Below, in pieces: positions 1-14,300 of a stretch of 56,561 nucleotides of DNA (position 1 is its first letter; every line of letters begins with the position of its first letter). The stretch is taken from assembly GCF_000485595.1 (NCBI RefSeq), contig NW_014577066.1:199908-256468 (forward strand), given 5' to 3'. The translations under genes and the position numbers were made by a program. The notes beneath the pieces were generated by a model. It had not been told where the DNA came from. It saw only the letters and a program-made list of their open reading frames with translations, and made no database searches. The stretch comes from Priapulus caudatus (lineage: Eukaryota; Priapulida; Priapulimorpha; Priapulimorphida; Priapulidae).

Positions 1-1056
1 CAGTGCTATAGCATCATGGTAGGAAAGCCATCACTTTTTGTTTTTTTTTTTTTTGCCGAAATTGGAGGTCACAGCGTCAAAGATCAATGGCGCACAGGGC
101 AGATTTTATACATTTTCTGAGGACAGGTGTGACCGGAACGATTGAAAACTTTTTTTGTTCAGCGGTGGACCTACCATTTTTATGGCCTTATTAAAAGGAC
201 CATGAAATGTACTTTCCGCTGACATGCGAAGAGTAGAAGAGTAAGTGTCGGATAACCTTTTGACCCTCAAAAGGAAGGTCAAACATTGATTTGTTGATTG
301 TTAACAAAGGACTGAAACTGCTTTTGCTATTATTAGAGCCCATACCTGTGTAAATTGTGAGGCTACAGTTGCACAGTTTAATTTGCAAAGGCAAATGTTT
401 GTTGAACAAGGTTTACTCTCCTTAAATCATATTATTTTTTAAAGCAGTCTGTCTATAGCCAACCTGAAGGCTGAATCAGTGAATGCTCCTGTGGGTTATG
501 CAAAACACGGGGCACCCATGGCTGGCATGCTTCTAATCATAATTGTTGCCTGCCAACCTGCAATGCACATGGTGTCTGCAATGCATAGAGATTAGGTGGG
601 TGCGAAAGTGTAGCTGATATATTTGTTCCAATTGGCTACGAAAGTCAAACAAGAATAAAGAAGACTTATGTATAAGACGTCTTGCTATGCACCAAATGAA
701 TTTATCAGCAGAACACCGAGACACCAGATGAGCCCGTCGCATTGCCCAGCACTTGTTTCTCACTTATTCTGGTATTTGATTCTTGGACTTTGGAGAGCAC
801 GGCCCTGAGAGTGAGTGTGCTTATCAATAAATTAAATAATATCATTAGTCTTCTTTATGTGACATTTAGAAATATTCGGGATTTTCTCCGTTTGCTGACA
901 GTTGGTGCTCGACCAGGAGTTGAGAGTGCTGGGCCAGCAAAAACTGACAGATCTGAGGCGATGCGATCACGTGCGTGGCAGACATAGCTCTACCTGTCGA
1001 GATGTCAGTGAACCCTGACATGCCGCTCAACACTCGCTGCAAGGTATGTGTAAGCC
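1..1056 (-). repeat. Inverted duplicate of SNAPC3 exon 5 and intron
   Basis: This block is the reverse complement of about 6,390-7,415, with scattered small differences. It carries a repeat fragment (1 to about 330), intron sequence, and a second copy of SNAPC3 exon 5 at 902-1,043 that reads on the plus strand and keeps both splice sites (CAG before 902, GTATGT after 1,043). The duplicate exon is 142 bp against 141 bp in the real exon. It has one extra C near 960, so its frame is broken. It lies downstream of the SNAPC3 stop and in the opposite orientation, so it cannot be part of that transcript. It is either a true inverted duplication or an assembly fold-back. Confidence 0.8.
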
Positions 1057-1059
1057 TCC

Positions 1060-2388
1060 GACTATCACGAGCCTAGGTCGAGCCGTTTAGATTTGTGCCG
1101 CAATTCTGCATTTCCTCCCTATACCTTAAGTTAAGGAGGGAATGTTCCCCATTCTTTTACACCTCTTGACCTTTGACCTTTGACCCCCCAGCTTCGACAT
1201 CCCAACTCGTTTTTGGATTACCCCCCCACGTCCCAACTTTCGAATCCGTACGTCGAGCCGTTTAGATTTGTGCCCAACTGTTGACGGACGCACGGACGGA
1301 CGCACGGACGGACGCACGCTCATGCGATTCTACAAGCTACATCTGACTTCGTCAGATGAGCTAAAAAAGTGAAGCAGTCCTTTACGAGCATTTTAAACTG
1401 TAGTTTTTAAAGTTAATGCTCACTACTAGAAGAGTTCAGAAATAAATTGTCATACAAAGCACTAAAATTCACAGGTAAACAGTGCCTGAAATGGGGGCCA
1501 GCCGAAGGTTGGCCCAACATTTTTTTTTGGGGCGAGTAAATTTTTTTAGTCACTGGCCCAAATGCATTGTTGGAAGCCCAAATTTTATACAGCAGAGCAT
1601 CTGAGCCAGTGCGCATAGAGCGAGTGTGTTCAGGGAACAATTTTCAGCCAAAAAATTGCATAGCAAATGTGCTATACAAAATAAACTTTGCATAGCAATT
1701 GTATAAATTTGTATAGCATTTCTTTTCAGACAATCACAGTGCAAATTTACACCGCAGTGCATGCTTGGCGTGTTATCGTGTCGGCCTGTGACAGGCACAG
1801 CTAGCGATTCTGTACACTGCCCGGCAGCGAAATTTTTCCCACGAGAGTTCCGGACCCCAGCCAATCAGCGCACTCCATTCACTCGACTTCCTCGAAGCAA
1901 CAATGTAAAATTTATACACACTAAACCTAAACCTAACCCTAACCAGAACCCGAAGCCTAACACTAACTATAATTTAACCAGGTTTGTCTTATAATATACG
2001 CACCATATATTACAAAACACTATCTGTGGTGGGTCCGGAACTCTCGTGGGAAAAAAAATTTAAACAGCGTTTAAACAGCGCGCGAGCTTGGCACTCGCCC
2101 GCTCGCCAATGTCGAGTGAAAATAATATCGGGCCGGGCGAGTGGAAGCTAAAGCTGACTCGCCCATGTTGGCGAGTAAAAATAATTGTCTAAAACTTTAA
2201 TAAATACAGTTCTAGCAATTGTGAAGGGCGGCTATCCGACTCCTCGACCACGACATCCTAACTTTATATTATCAAAGGTCGCCGAAGAAAGCAGCCCGCG
2301 ACAGCGTGCAGTGCCAGCACAGCGTGGCTGTGTATACGTGCCTGGGGCGGCATATTGATTGATGTACGGGGGTGGCGCCCCCTGCTGG
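1060..2388 (+). repeat. Composite repeat abutting SNAPC3 stop
   Basis: This block matches about 7,416-8,760 in direct orientation. Its first part (about 1,060-1,365) begins at CACGAGCCTAGGTCGAGCC, contains CTTAAGTTAAGG and GGACGGACGCACGG-type tracts, and ends GTCAGATGAGCTAAAAAA. Related copies lie at 7,416-7,730, about 18,230-18,530 (reverse strand) and about 50,670-50,985. A second part begins near 1,474 with GGTAAACA followed by GTGCCTGAAATGG, the start of the larger element that is complete at about 7,842-9,439. The block ends just before the SNAPC3 stop codon, so the SNAPC3 3' UTR would be made of repeat sequence. No gene is seen in it. Confidence 0.7.
1836..2056. mobile_element. Fold-back element with CCCTAA core (family C)
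   Basis: The arms are inverted repeats of about 25 bp: CCCACGAGAGTTCCGGACCC at the left (1,836-1,860) and its complement at about 2,030-2,056. Between them, at about 1,920-1,965, lie telomere-like runs (CTAAACCTAAACCTAACCC). A noisy second copy is at about 8,215-8,440. The element is nested inside the larger repeat. No coding capacity is seen, so it is probably a non-autonomous inverted-repeat element. Confidence 0.6.
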
Positions 2389-5300
2389 CTACGGCAGCAC
2401 GGCGTTCTTGTCGTAGAACCTGTAGGCAGTGAAAGGCCCGAGCTTGGTGCCGCTGCTGTCGTAGTGAAGCTCACGAAAGCAGGCGTCGCAGAAGAATGCC
2501 GGACTCTGCGAGCACAGACAGTCGTCGTACGTCACCCACCTGTAACAAACATCACTCACGTGTCAGGCCACACCCGCACGATTCTACCTCATTCTCGTTA
2601 GGCACTCGCGCAGCACTGCAGCCCCTCTCGAACATGGCTGTAAACAGGGCGAGATCGGCGGGGTGATGTCGGCAAGACAATTTCCAATATCTTGTCGCTT
2701 TTCGACGTCGTGCGATAATTGTCGCTCCTATTTTTCACTTTTTCTGGTATCCTACTGAATAGGGCTCATATATGTACAGATTACTACACTCTACTATGAA
2801 CGCAGCAAATACGTATGAATATGTCCCCCCTTTCAAGCCTAGTTTAACAGTCGGCTCCTCAGAAGAACTGCTACAGATTACGAGAAACAAAGAACTCAGC
2901 AGCATACCTCGCGTTGTACAGCAGGCATACGATGCACACGGTTCTCTTCTTGCTCACGTTGCTGCTAACAATAGGGTATTTACTGACGTCAGACGAATCC
3001 TCAATATTCATCATCCTAAAACAGTGCCAGAAATTCTCTTGTAGCTCCCTGCTACGGCTAATTCCATCACCTCTCTCATTTCGGTTCCATGTTGCCAATA
3101 TTTGGGTAATAGTGAGGTTTGTCTACAGTTCAAAATGACGTTACACAAATTACAACACAAGAAACACGCATTAGAGACAATGCTGATTTGGAAGATAAAA
3201 TAATATGCTGCTGGAAATGTATCTCCATTGCACTCGAATAAATACGACTGAATTTACTATCTAATAACTGCATTGTATTCTGCATTGGTTTTGTGCATAA
3301 TATACTCTTAGGGAGCTATTTAAGAATGTTGAACCAAATGTGACAGTATTATTGCAGACACTTACATTACATGTAAAGTTAAGTCGTAATTTGATCATTT
3401 CAGAACATGATCAACATAATTACAGTTGAACCTGTACATAAAGCTTCCTCAAGGGAAACCTAAAGTGACCCTTATAAATAGGTGGCCATTGTATAGAGAC
3501 GATTTCACAGTATAACTACTGCCACAATGTGTCCGTTATAGATAGATGTACGTTCTATAGAGGTGGTTGCTAAAATTGTTTTGACGATAGAGGCTTGACC
3601 ATCTGCTCTGTAAAGTCACAAAGCTATTGCAGTACTAAGAGGGGCAATAGTAGGGGGCGCTGTTGCTCTACCTAATGTCAGTGAACACGATGAGATGCTC
3701 ACAGTCCCCCTGGTGGACATAGAGGTATGGCAGGCCGACGCGCAGGGACAAGTCGAGGAACTGCGTGTCCTCCATGGCCGCCTCCCTCATCTCACCGATC
3801 TGATTGGGTCTCGTCGCTCCCCACGTCCGAATGACGCTGCAGCAGCAAATAATCACGTGAACGATTCCAACGCCACAATTAAGTAATACTTACCATAACA
3901 AAAAAACGTTAATTACTATCATATTAACTATCATCGTGTAATTAACACTGTCAGCTGTACGATAGAGGGGGAAACCCAAGAAGATGCTTGAATTCGGTCG
4001 ATGCAAATTACATAGACGATCAGTAAGCATTAACGTTAATTGCTTTTCACCAGACAAATCAACAATCGTGTTTTTTAATTTTTTTCCATGAATCACAACC
4101 ATACCTACGTTTGAGAACAGTTTTTTTTCCAGAATATGTCTAATCTCACAATACTAAATGTTACCAACCAAAATACATGTCGTAATTGATACGTGCACTC
4201 ACATCATTCCACTTACATTGGACTAGTTGCTCACACCTGAGCTAACATGTGTAATGACCATGAAACCCCAATGTTCAACAATGTTAACAACAGCAATGAA
4301 CAATAATCTCGATCTCAATAAATTATATTTTTGTATAATCGGTCAACTTTCAAATAGAATATGTGACTATGTAATAAAATTCATACATATATTGATAATC
4401 AAATAATAAAAATATACCACATGCAATGATCAACTCATCAACTACCCTCCCTTCACACATACACGTATTGTCAAGTATGTGCAATGCACCATAACCAGCA
4501 GATGAAAATACCTGCTCAGATCTTTAGCTTCAGGGTGGCGTAAATCATTGAAGAAGGTTCCGTTGATGTAGAAGAAGCCAGATGGATAGATGTCCTATGA
4601 AAGATGATGAGAATACTTGTACGGTTCAAACATTTCACAGTACAATATGAAACACCCGCCATTTTATTCCTACAACGTTCTATGACACATCATAGGGTTA
4701 ATGCAAATGGAATAAGTTCAAATCCTAGGTACATGTATACATAATATCAGGAGTGTACAATATAGAGTATATATCTCTATATTATACACTCCTGATTATA
4801 TTGATATATAATATATGATATATATATAGTACCAACAGGATTTCCACGCAGCCTAAAGACTTTTCCAGACATTTTCCAGACATTTCCAGGATCCCATAAT
4901 TATGGAATAATTAGTCCATTGATTATGCAATGTTGACGAATGCTAGAGTAACTGGCACCTTGTGTAGTTAATAAGTACATTACCTTATAGCCAAACGCGT
5001 ATTAGTTTGTCCAACATCACTGCTGGTTACTAAGAAATGTCTAATTGAAATCCGCAGTCCAAGAAATCAAGTTGACTGAGTTGTTTACAGTTTCAAACCG
5101 CTGCCGGCGAAGCGGGTGTGATACAGATTTATAGTGCACCGGACATTTTCGCACGCATGCTCGGCCGTACGCAATTCTATCATCAGTGATTTCGTAAACA
5201 CGGACGCTCGTGAATAAGAAACTTTTGTCAGGGCTGTCCATGTGCGTCCGTGATTAGTAGCTGTGTTTTACTCCATTTCATGTTTAGTCCGTAGCCGTGG

Positions 5301-8300
5301 TTACACCGCTGACACCTCCATTTCATCTGGCCGTCAAAACATACGGGCCGCACAAATGTTTATGTCATCGGCGACTTATCGCTTGACTCCTGGATGACAT
5401 TTACGGCACGTAAATGAACATCAACAACCAATTTCAAGTCTTGCTTGTAATGTAACCAGCAGTGATATTGGACAAACTAATACGTGTTAGGCTATAAGAT
5501 TATGTACTTATTAACTACACAAGGTGCCAGTTACTCTAGCTTTCGTCAACATTGCATAATCAATTAACCTATTATTCCTTTAAGCCAAATACAATTGTTG
5601 TGCCTTGCAGCTTCCCATTAACAACAAGGGAACTCTTGTTTCAAGCAAGCTTCATTGCATGGCTGACCGTAAATAGTGCTGATAGGGTCTATGTCTCCAT
5701 GGGTACTGCCATAACGTACCCTGGGTACGGTCCGGTATACCGGAACGTACCCTGGTAACTATCTAATATGGTTAGGGTTAGGGTTAGGGTTAGGGAGTAG
5801 GCGTAGGCGACTCCCTAGACTCGTTAGTGGAGTAGGCGAGGTACGGTTCGCCATATTAGATAGTGCCAGGGTACGTTCCGGTATACCGGACCGTACCCAG
5901 GGTACGTTCCGGCAGTACCCAGGGAGACATAGACCCTGGCAGCGTAAATAGCACTTTCCACGTCTTCCGGAACCCATACGAACTCTGGTTAAACCCAACG
6001 TGGCCCACAGACTTACGGCCTCTAATCTAGTTGCTGCAACTTAAATTTCGATCCAAGTATTGTGACCACACACCCGTTTCTGCACTGTACTAGCTTGGTG
6101 AAAGGATTTGTCAAAGCAACCCATATAAGACTTATCCTGACATTTGCTCGGATTTTGCGGTTTGTATCATCAGATCTGTTCAATCAAGATTAGTTTCCGC
6201 TTCATTCAAGGCTCATTGTTATTGCTTCTGCAATTATTATTCTTCTGTCATCTTTATTCTATTCGATTACTTTATATCGATATATGTTAATAACCTAGCT
6301 ATACTGCTACTACTATTGCTGACTACACTCGCGTGAGAGTTATTCCACTCTGCACAGGGTGTATTAGCGGGGCGCGGGGAGAGATTTTGATGGCAGCTAC
6401 ACATACCTTGCAGCGAGTGTTGACCGGCATGTCAGGGTTCACTGACATCTCGACAGGTAGAGCTATGTCTGCCACGCACGTGATCGCATCCCTCAGATCT
6501 GTCAGTTTTTGCTGGCCCAGCACTCTCAACTCCTGGTCGAGCACCAACTGTCAGCAAACGGAGAAAATCCCGAATATTTCTAAATGTCACATAAAGCACT
6601 AATGATATTATTTAATTTATTGATAAGCACACTCACTCTCAGGGCCGTGCTCTCCAAAGTCCAAGAATCAAATACCAGAATAAGTGAGAAACAAGTGCTG
6701 CAGTGCGACAGGGCTCATCTGGTGTCTGGTGTTCTGCTGATAAATTCATTTGTGCATAGCAAGACGTCTTATACATAAGTCTTCTTTATTCTTGTTTGAC
6801 TTTCGTAGCCAATTGGAACAAATATATCAGCTACACTTTCGCACCCACCTAATCTCTATGCATAGCAGACACAGTGCATTGGCAGAGTTGGCAGGCCACA
6901 ATTAGTAGAAGCAGCCCACCCATGGTTGCCACCGTGTTGCATACCCACAGGAGCATTCACCCTGACAGGCCCTGTCGGGTGCTAATAACGACTGCTTTCA
7001 AAAAAATAGATATATAGGAGATAAACCTTGTTCACACCAAACACTTGCCTTCAATTAACCGTGCAACCGGTAAGCCTCACATTACACAGTAGGCTCAAAA
7101 ATAGCAAAAGCAGTTCAGTCCCTTGCTTAACCAATCAACAAATCAAATGTTCTACCTCCTTTTGAGAGTCAAAAGGTATGCCGAGACACTTACTCTCTAC
7201 TCGCATGTCCAGCGAAAGTACATTCATGTCCTTTTAATAAAGGCCATAAAAGGAGGTCACGCGCTGAAACAAAAAAGTTGTTCATCGGTCCGTCAACGAC
7301 CGCAGGTCCTCCAGAAAAAATGTATAAAATCGCGCCACTGTGCCCCATGACTACCCCTGTAGACCTCCAATTCGGCACAGGAGCTTTCCCACCAATGATG
7401 CTATACACCGCCGGACTATACACGAGCCTAGGTCGAGCCGTTAGATTTGTGCCGCAATTCGCACTTTCCTCCCTATACCTTAAGTTAAGGAGGGAATGTC
7501 CCCATTCTTTACACCTCTGACCTTGACCCTTGACCCGCCCCGCACTTCGAACAATACCCAACTCGTTTTTTGGAATACCCCCCACGTCCCAACTTTCGAA
7601 TCCGACGTCGAGCGTTAGATATGCCCAACTGTGACCCGGAACGCACGACGGGACGCACGAACGACGCACGCCATCGGCCGATGCTACAAGCACATATGAC
7701 ATTCGTCAGATACGAAGCTAAAAAAGGAAGCACATGCCTTTACGAGCACTTAAACTGAGTTTTTTAAAAGTTACATGCTCCACTACTAAAAGTCAAGAAA
7801 TAAATGTCATACACAAAGCCATCAAAATCACGAGGTAAACATCTGGCCGTCGAGCAAAATGGGGGCGCGAGCACACCGAAGGTTGCACCGACATTTTACA
7901 GGACAAAGCGAGTAAATTCTGTTAGTCACTGCCGCCAAATGCATGCGGAAGCCCGCAAATTTATACAGCAGACATCCTGAGCCAGGCGCATAGAGGAGTG
8001 GTTCAGCGAACGAGATTCTTCAGACCAAACAAAATGCATAGCAGAAGTCTATAGCGAGAGAAGAGAGAGCATAGCCAATTGAAAAATGTATAAGCATCTT
8101 CTCAGAGCAATGCACAGCAAATTATACACGCGCCAGTGCCTGCTTGCGCTGTTGATCGTTGTCGCCTGGGCAGGCACAGCACGATTCTGTACATGCCAGC
8201 GGCGCAGCGGATACATTTTTCCCACGAGAGTCCGGGACCCCAGCCAATCAGCGCCCCATTCACATCGACTTCCTCAAAGCAACAATGTAGAAATTATACA

Positions 8301-11300
8301 CCACTAAACCTAACCTAACCCTAACCAGAACCGAAGACCTAAAACACTACAAATGCCAACCCCAGGTTTCTTATAATAAGCACGCACGCATATATACAAC
8401 ACACTATCAGCAGTGGGTCCGGACCCTCGTCGGGAAAAAAATTAAACAGCGTTTAAACAGCGCGCCGGAGCTTGGCACTCGCACCGCGGATCGGCAATGC
8501 CGAGTGAAAATAAGATCGGGGACCGGGCACGGTGGAGCAAGCGAACTCGCACCATGTTTCGAGAAAAATAATGTCTAAAACTTAATAATACAGTTTCTAG
8601 CGATTGTAAGGCGGCATATCCGACTCCCCGACCACCCCGGAATCCTACTTTATAATTATCAAAGGTCGCGAAGAAGCAGCCCGCGACCAGGTGCATGCCA
8701 GCACAGCGTGCCTGTGATACGTGCCGGGGGTCGCATATGGTGAATGAGCGGGAGGGGGGGGGATGTTAACAATCACGTGCTGGTTACAATCAATAAAACG
8801 CGCGTCAAACGTGCATTCATTGACGGGCGCAAAGCACCCGAGAGATAAAAGCAAATTGTAAACATGTATGTTTCCGTTTACATCTCGCATGGGCTACATC
8901 GCACAACTGCGATTCATAAAAAAATATGCGTAGCAAATGGCTGAAAATACATCGCGAATTGCGATGCGATACCGGGAAAATTATTCCCTGGTGTTATACA
9001 GCCGGCATAGCATACAAGCGTATAAGCAAGCGTGGCCGATTAGGGTGGGCTCAGGTTAGCGATACATGTACATAAATGTGATGTTATACATTGTATCAAG
9101 CTAGCCAGACAACGCATCTAGACATGTATGTTTGCAGTGTATAGCGGGAGAGTCGAAGAGTACCAGTCTACCCCGCTGTCACCAAGCTCGGTCGGAACGA
9201 AAATGCGCGAGCTTGGTCTGATTGTATCCTAGCGTGGACTCCGGTTTAGGATTATGATTAGTTAATAGTAAACAAAGAACAACTCAAACATATCAGTAAA
9301 TTTGTTTGTGTTGAAATATTGGCAGTCGCCCGAACTTTTTTTGGGGGGCAAGTGACTACTTGACTTGTGAAATTTTCGGTCGCCCGAGCTAGACATTGGT
9401 CGCCTGTGGCGAGTGGGCGACCGTCCATTTCAGGCGCTGGGTAAACACTGCTGGGGAGCTTCAGAGCTCATGCACTCCCCCCACATTAGCTGGTGGTTTT
9501 TCGCACCACTGCTGACCCATTCTTAGATCCAGCAAAGCACTAGTTAACATTTGTGCTGTACAACAAACAAAATTCCCAATAGGAATATGCCGACGAGGTA
9601 AACATATGTTAGAATTTGCTTCATAGATATACTTGAATAGAGTTTACGATTGCTCTTTTCTAGAAATATAAGGAAGTGTTACCAAAATCACACTCACATT
9701 TAAAACCATGTGAATTAAAAAAATTTGTTGCAACAACCGATTTTTATTTCCAGGAGTTACTATGGAATACCAGACTATCAGGAACTAGAGCACTCGGAGA
9801 GCACAGACCTCTGCCAAGGCAGCTCAATTCTCTCACTGTGAAAAATTTGATTAATTAATTAATTAATTAAATAATTAATTGGATCCGGATCACCACCAAA
9901 ATGTAATCAATTCTAAGTTACCCCATTTCTGACCTATCCTGAAAATTTTATGACAATCCGTCCATAACTTTTCCAGTTAGGCTGTACACGCACAAACCAA
10001 CAAACACACGCCGGTGAAAACATAACCTCCTGCCAACCTCTTGGCGGAGGCAATGATATAATATAGATGATTATTATTATAACATTATGAAAACAATGCA
10101 CTCAGGCACGTGGGCGCACCACTGCACACATGGACACATACACACATGCACACAAATTTTACATGAGAACCTAATTCATTCAATGAAACCTTTTATGAGA
10201 AATATTCTTTTCTAGCAACACTACAGATAAAGTTCAAATGAGCTCACAGGTTTGTATTTGCAGGACTGCTCACCGACGAATGGTCGATAAATCTGAACAG
10301 AGATGACAACATCACGCACTGTCATGGGTATTAGTTTGTCGCCAGGCACCTGGAAAAAGAAAAGAAAATACATGTTCAGGTTTCGATGTGTTAGCGGAAG
10401 AGGGGAAAAAATCTCCCTAAATCTCACTACATTTCCATTGAAAACTTTAGCCTCCCATGAACACATGCACTTCAGAAAACCGTTTTTGTGTTTGACCGAG
10501 GTCAACACAAATAATATGGGCATTTATATTTGCAGTATCGATGGTTACTAACATGGTAACAGTTTTAGTAGAAAAACAAAACGAGGTGCAATGAAAATTT
10601 AATATCACAGGGCATATACAGACAGTTACTGTTGCGTTAAACCTACCCGAGTGCGCATGACACTTCGATGGTTCCTGAACGTTGCATAAAGGCGGTGTGT
10701 GTAAGTTTTGCTGTTGGCCCTTTTTTCCAGTTCTGACTTTCGCAATCTATAATGCAACATGAGCTTTTTGCTTAGAATTCAGCCTTAACACAATAAGGTA
10801 CACATCTGAAATGCAGGAATATATAATGTAATTCCAACATTCCAACATAAAAAAAAACAATGATGCTACTTTTATATGTATGCAACAAGTTGAAGCTCAC
10901 ATACAGTATCAGCTAGGGTGGTGTTTCAAATTTGTAATAAATGTATTGCATTAACACATTCAGCCTATCACGCTACACATGCACATGTCACTATCCTGTG
11001 CTGTCCTGTTATATCACAACCCAACCTGTCCAAATTCTGTGCTGACGAATAAAGATATGTAACAGTGGTACCCACCTGAGTGTAACTAGCTCTGTATCAT
11101 CAGGTATAGTCGATGTGGCATCGTCTCTAACCTTCACTTGCCCTGGACATTTCAGTGTATCTATTCTGTAATGCATATCGGAAGAAATATATATACAGAC
11201 TAGCAGCAAGATACATGTCTTATCGAAGGATGGCCATGTCTTAGAGGTATTTTAATAGTAGCACCAAAAAATGGTTATAAATCGAAAGACCGTTGAACTG

Positions 11301-14300
11301 TAGTAACGTTAGTCTCACAGCCTGCTCTGGCTACTTCATTGACATTACTCTACCTATGTAACACCATGCTTCGCGATCCAATCCTAGTTTAGCACGTTTG
11401 CGAAAATGAGGGCAGTGGTTCCAAACAACTAGGATTGAGCTCTGCTCCAGGAAGGATACTATTAAAGGTGTAGTATTAACAGCCAGGGGTTGTTGTCACA
11501 GGCACCGTCCTCCCCTGTATACATGTGTGACTGTACTACTATGACACTGACGGAAAGCTCATGTCGGTACAGTAGATTAGAGCTAAGGTGGTAGTGTAGA
11601 TTATTAGATACAATAATGTAACCCTACTCTTGTTGGGTTACAATTGACATTGTATAGGCCTACATTGTTATATTATAAGGTGGTACAGTAAAAATCGCAT
11701 AAGTCGACACTTTTTGGACCAGCATATTTGTGTCGACTTACGAAAGTGACGACTTACGTGCAAGTCGTCATTTTGTCGACTTATACAATGTATGTAATGC
11801 GTGTATACACTGTATTTTCAGGGAGTCACACGGACTCCTGCATATGTCAAATCAGGGAGTCCAACAGTAAATCAGGGAGTATTTGACTCGAATCGAACTC
11901 GCGTTAATTTTGCACCCTGCATTGGGCTGCATACACTATATACACTATATATAATACACTGTATACAGTGGGGAATCTGGGGGTGTGCGAGCTGGGAAAA
12001 AAATACAATGCGTCCAAGCAAACAATGCGATTTAAACAATCCGTCTGCGACAGCCAGCTCGTGCATTCCCTACCCCCGTTCACTGCGCAAACGGCATTTC
12101 TGATGTCGACTTACGCTCATAAGGTCTATGTCCCCCAAGGTACTGCTGGAACGTACCCTGGGTACAGTCCGGTATACCGGAACGTACCCTGGTAACTATC
12201 TGATATGGTTAGGGTTAGGGTTAGGGAGTAGGCGTAGGCGACTCGTTTGTGGAGTAGGCGAGGTACGGTCCGGCATATTAGATAGTACCAGGGTAAGTTC
12301 CGGTATACCAGACCGTACCCAGGGAATGTTCCGGTAGTACCCTGGGGGACATAGACCCTCTCAGCTCGACTTACAGATGGGAAATTACTGTTGTTTGTAT
12401 TACATGGGAACTGTCTGAGGGAGTGGACTTGTACATAATGACGACTTATAAATGTCGACTTAGGCGGGGCTATTCCAATGGATTTACTATGAGAGCAAAT
12501 CGGGACATTGACTTCCATGTCGACTTACGCAAATTGACGACTTAGATGATGTCGACTTACGCGAGTTTTACTGCATGTACTATGTGTACAGTAACTCAGG
12601 CTTTCAGATTTGAAAAGTACAGGAGGACTACTAATGACTCCCCTAGGACACCATAGGGGGTCTTTTCACGCTCCATAATCAGGGCCCTCGCTACCCACTC
12701 GCCAATTCGCCAATGGCGAACAAATTACTAATCTGGCGATTGAAAGTCTTATTTGGCGAAAAAAGTGACGAACGTAATTTTCCCATCATAAACATGACCC
12801 AGCAAACATCGATCCTATTTGATCGTCGAAACAGCAACGTTTCTTTTTGCGTACCGGCACACTCCTGTGTCATTCCCGATTGCAGCTTTTTCCTCGATTC
12901 TGGGAAAGTTTTGCTGTCGCTCCCTCATACTAGAGTACCTACATGAAGATGTGGTCTTTATGTAGGTACTCTACCTCATACCAGCGCGGTGCACACCCCT
13001 ACATATACAGCAATAACCACATCCACGCGACTGTAACAATCAGTGCATTCGCCCCCCCCCCCCCCGTACTTCAATCAATGCCGCCCAGCCAGCAAGCACG
13101 AGCCACGATGTGCACAGCCACGGACATGGGTAACAGGGGTGTCGCGGGCTGCTTTTTTCGTTTTTTTTTCTTTGGTGTGAATGCGTAGGGCATGCGGGAG
13201 CGCGGGAGAATGGGTCCAGATGCGTGAGTCTCCCGCGAAATGCGCAGCGTGAGACTTAGTAGGGCTGCTAACAGAGTAAGATTTAAACTAAAGGGTGAAA
13301 TTTTATTTTCGGGGTGCATCAAATGCAGTCTAAGACATTCAAATGTTTAAAATTTTGCTGGGGGAGACCCCCAGAACCCCCTCTACCTCTCTCTCCCGCG
13401 TCTACCTGCAGAATCCACATTCGTGCCTACTGCACGCCTTTGAATCCATCATGTGCGTTTTTCCCCAAACTGGGCATTACCACCGTTGTCTAATTTTCCC
13501 TCAGAAGAAACCCTGGTGTTTAAAAAAGGCCTGTCTCCACACACGACACGGCACGGCAACGGCGCTGGCAAAAGTCAAATGATTTTTATTACGCGTGTGC
13601 GTGCACGTGTGTGTGTGACTGTGTGTGCGCGCGTGCGTGTAGGTGTGTGTTTGTGTGTGTACTGTGTGTGAGGTACTGTAAAAAGTAGTAAAACTGATAA
13701 GTACTAACTGGGGAATATAGTCAGCTTTGATGAGCAGCTAATTTTTCTGGTTCAATAGCATCCCGAAGTTACAAAAGTAGTAGAGTACCATGCATGTGCT
13801 GTGAAAACTCTTCTGTAAACTATTAGTATTACTGTAAATAACTATAGTGTGTGTATAGTACTGTCTATACTGTACTGCGCGCGTGCGTGCGTGTGCGTGC
13901 GTATTGTGCGTCAGGTACTGTAAAGTAGCTGTTTGTGACCCTACCATCCACAACAGTTGATGTGGAGAGGGGTTTTACCAGACATAATTTGGTTAAAACA
14001 GCTCTGAGAAATAACCTGAAAACAGAAAGTGTTTGTGACATTCTAATCATCAAAATTGAAGGCCCAGAAGAAGAGATGTTTGACTTTGAAAAGTGCTATG
14101 TCCAGTGGTGTGCAAAAAAAGATAAGACAATTTTCCTGCCAGCATTGAAGAAAAAAATTCAGACAATTTGAATGTCTCTGTTAGTCAGTCAGAGACTCAG
14201 AGTCATGGTGGTGAATCATAGTGTTAGTGTCTCAGTCATAGACAGGTGGTGAATAATAGTTTGTTTGCATTAAATAAGTGTAGTTTTGTACTTCATGCAT

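Noticed and set aside
1920-1965. Telomere or chromosome end
   Set aside because: The runs are only a few units, degenerate, and internal to fold-back elements, with genes on both sides.
7190-7702. Minus-strand frame of 170 residues
   Set aside because: It lies in the noisy dispersed repeat; the frame is not shared with the cleaner copies.
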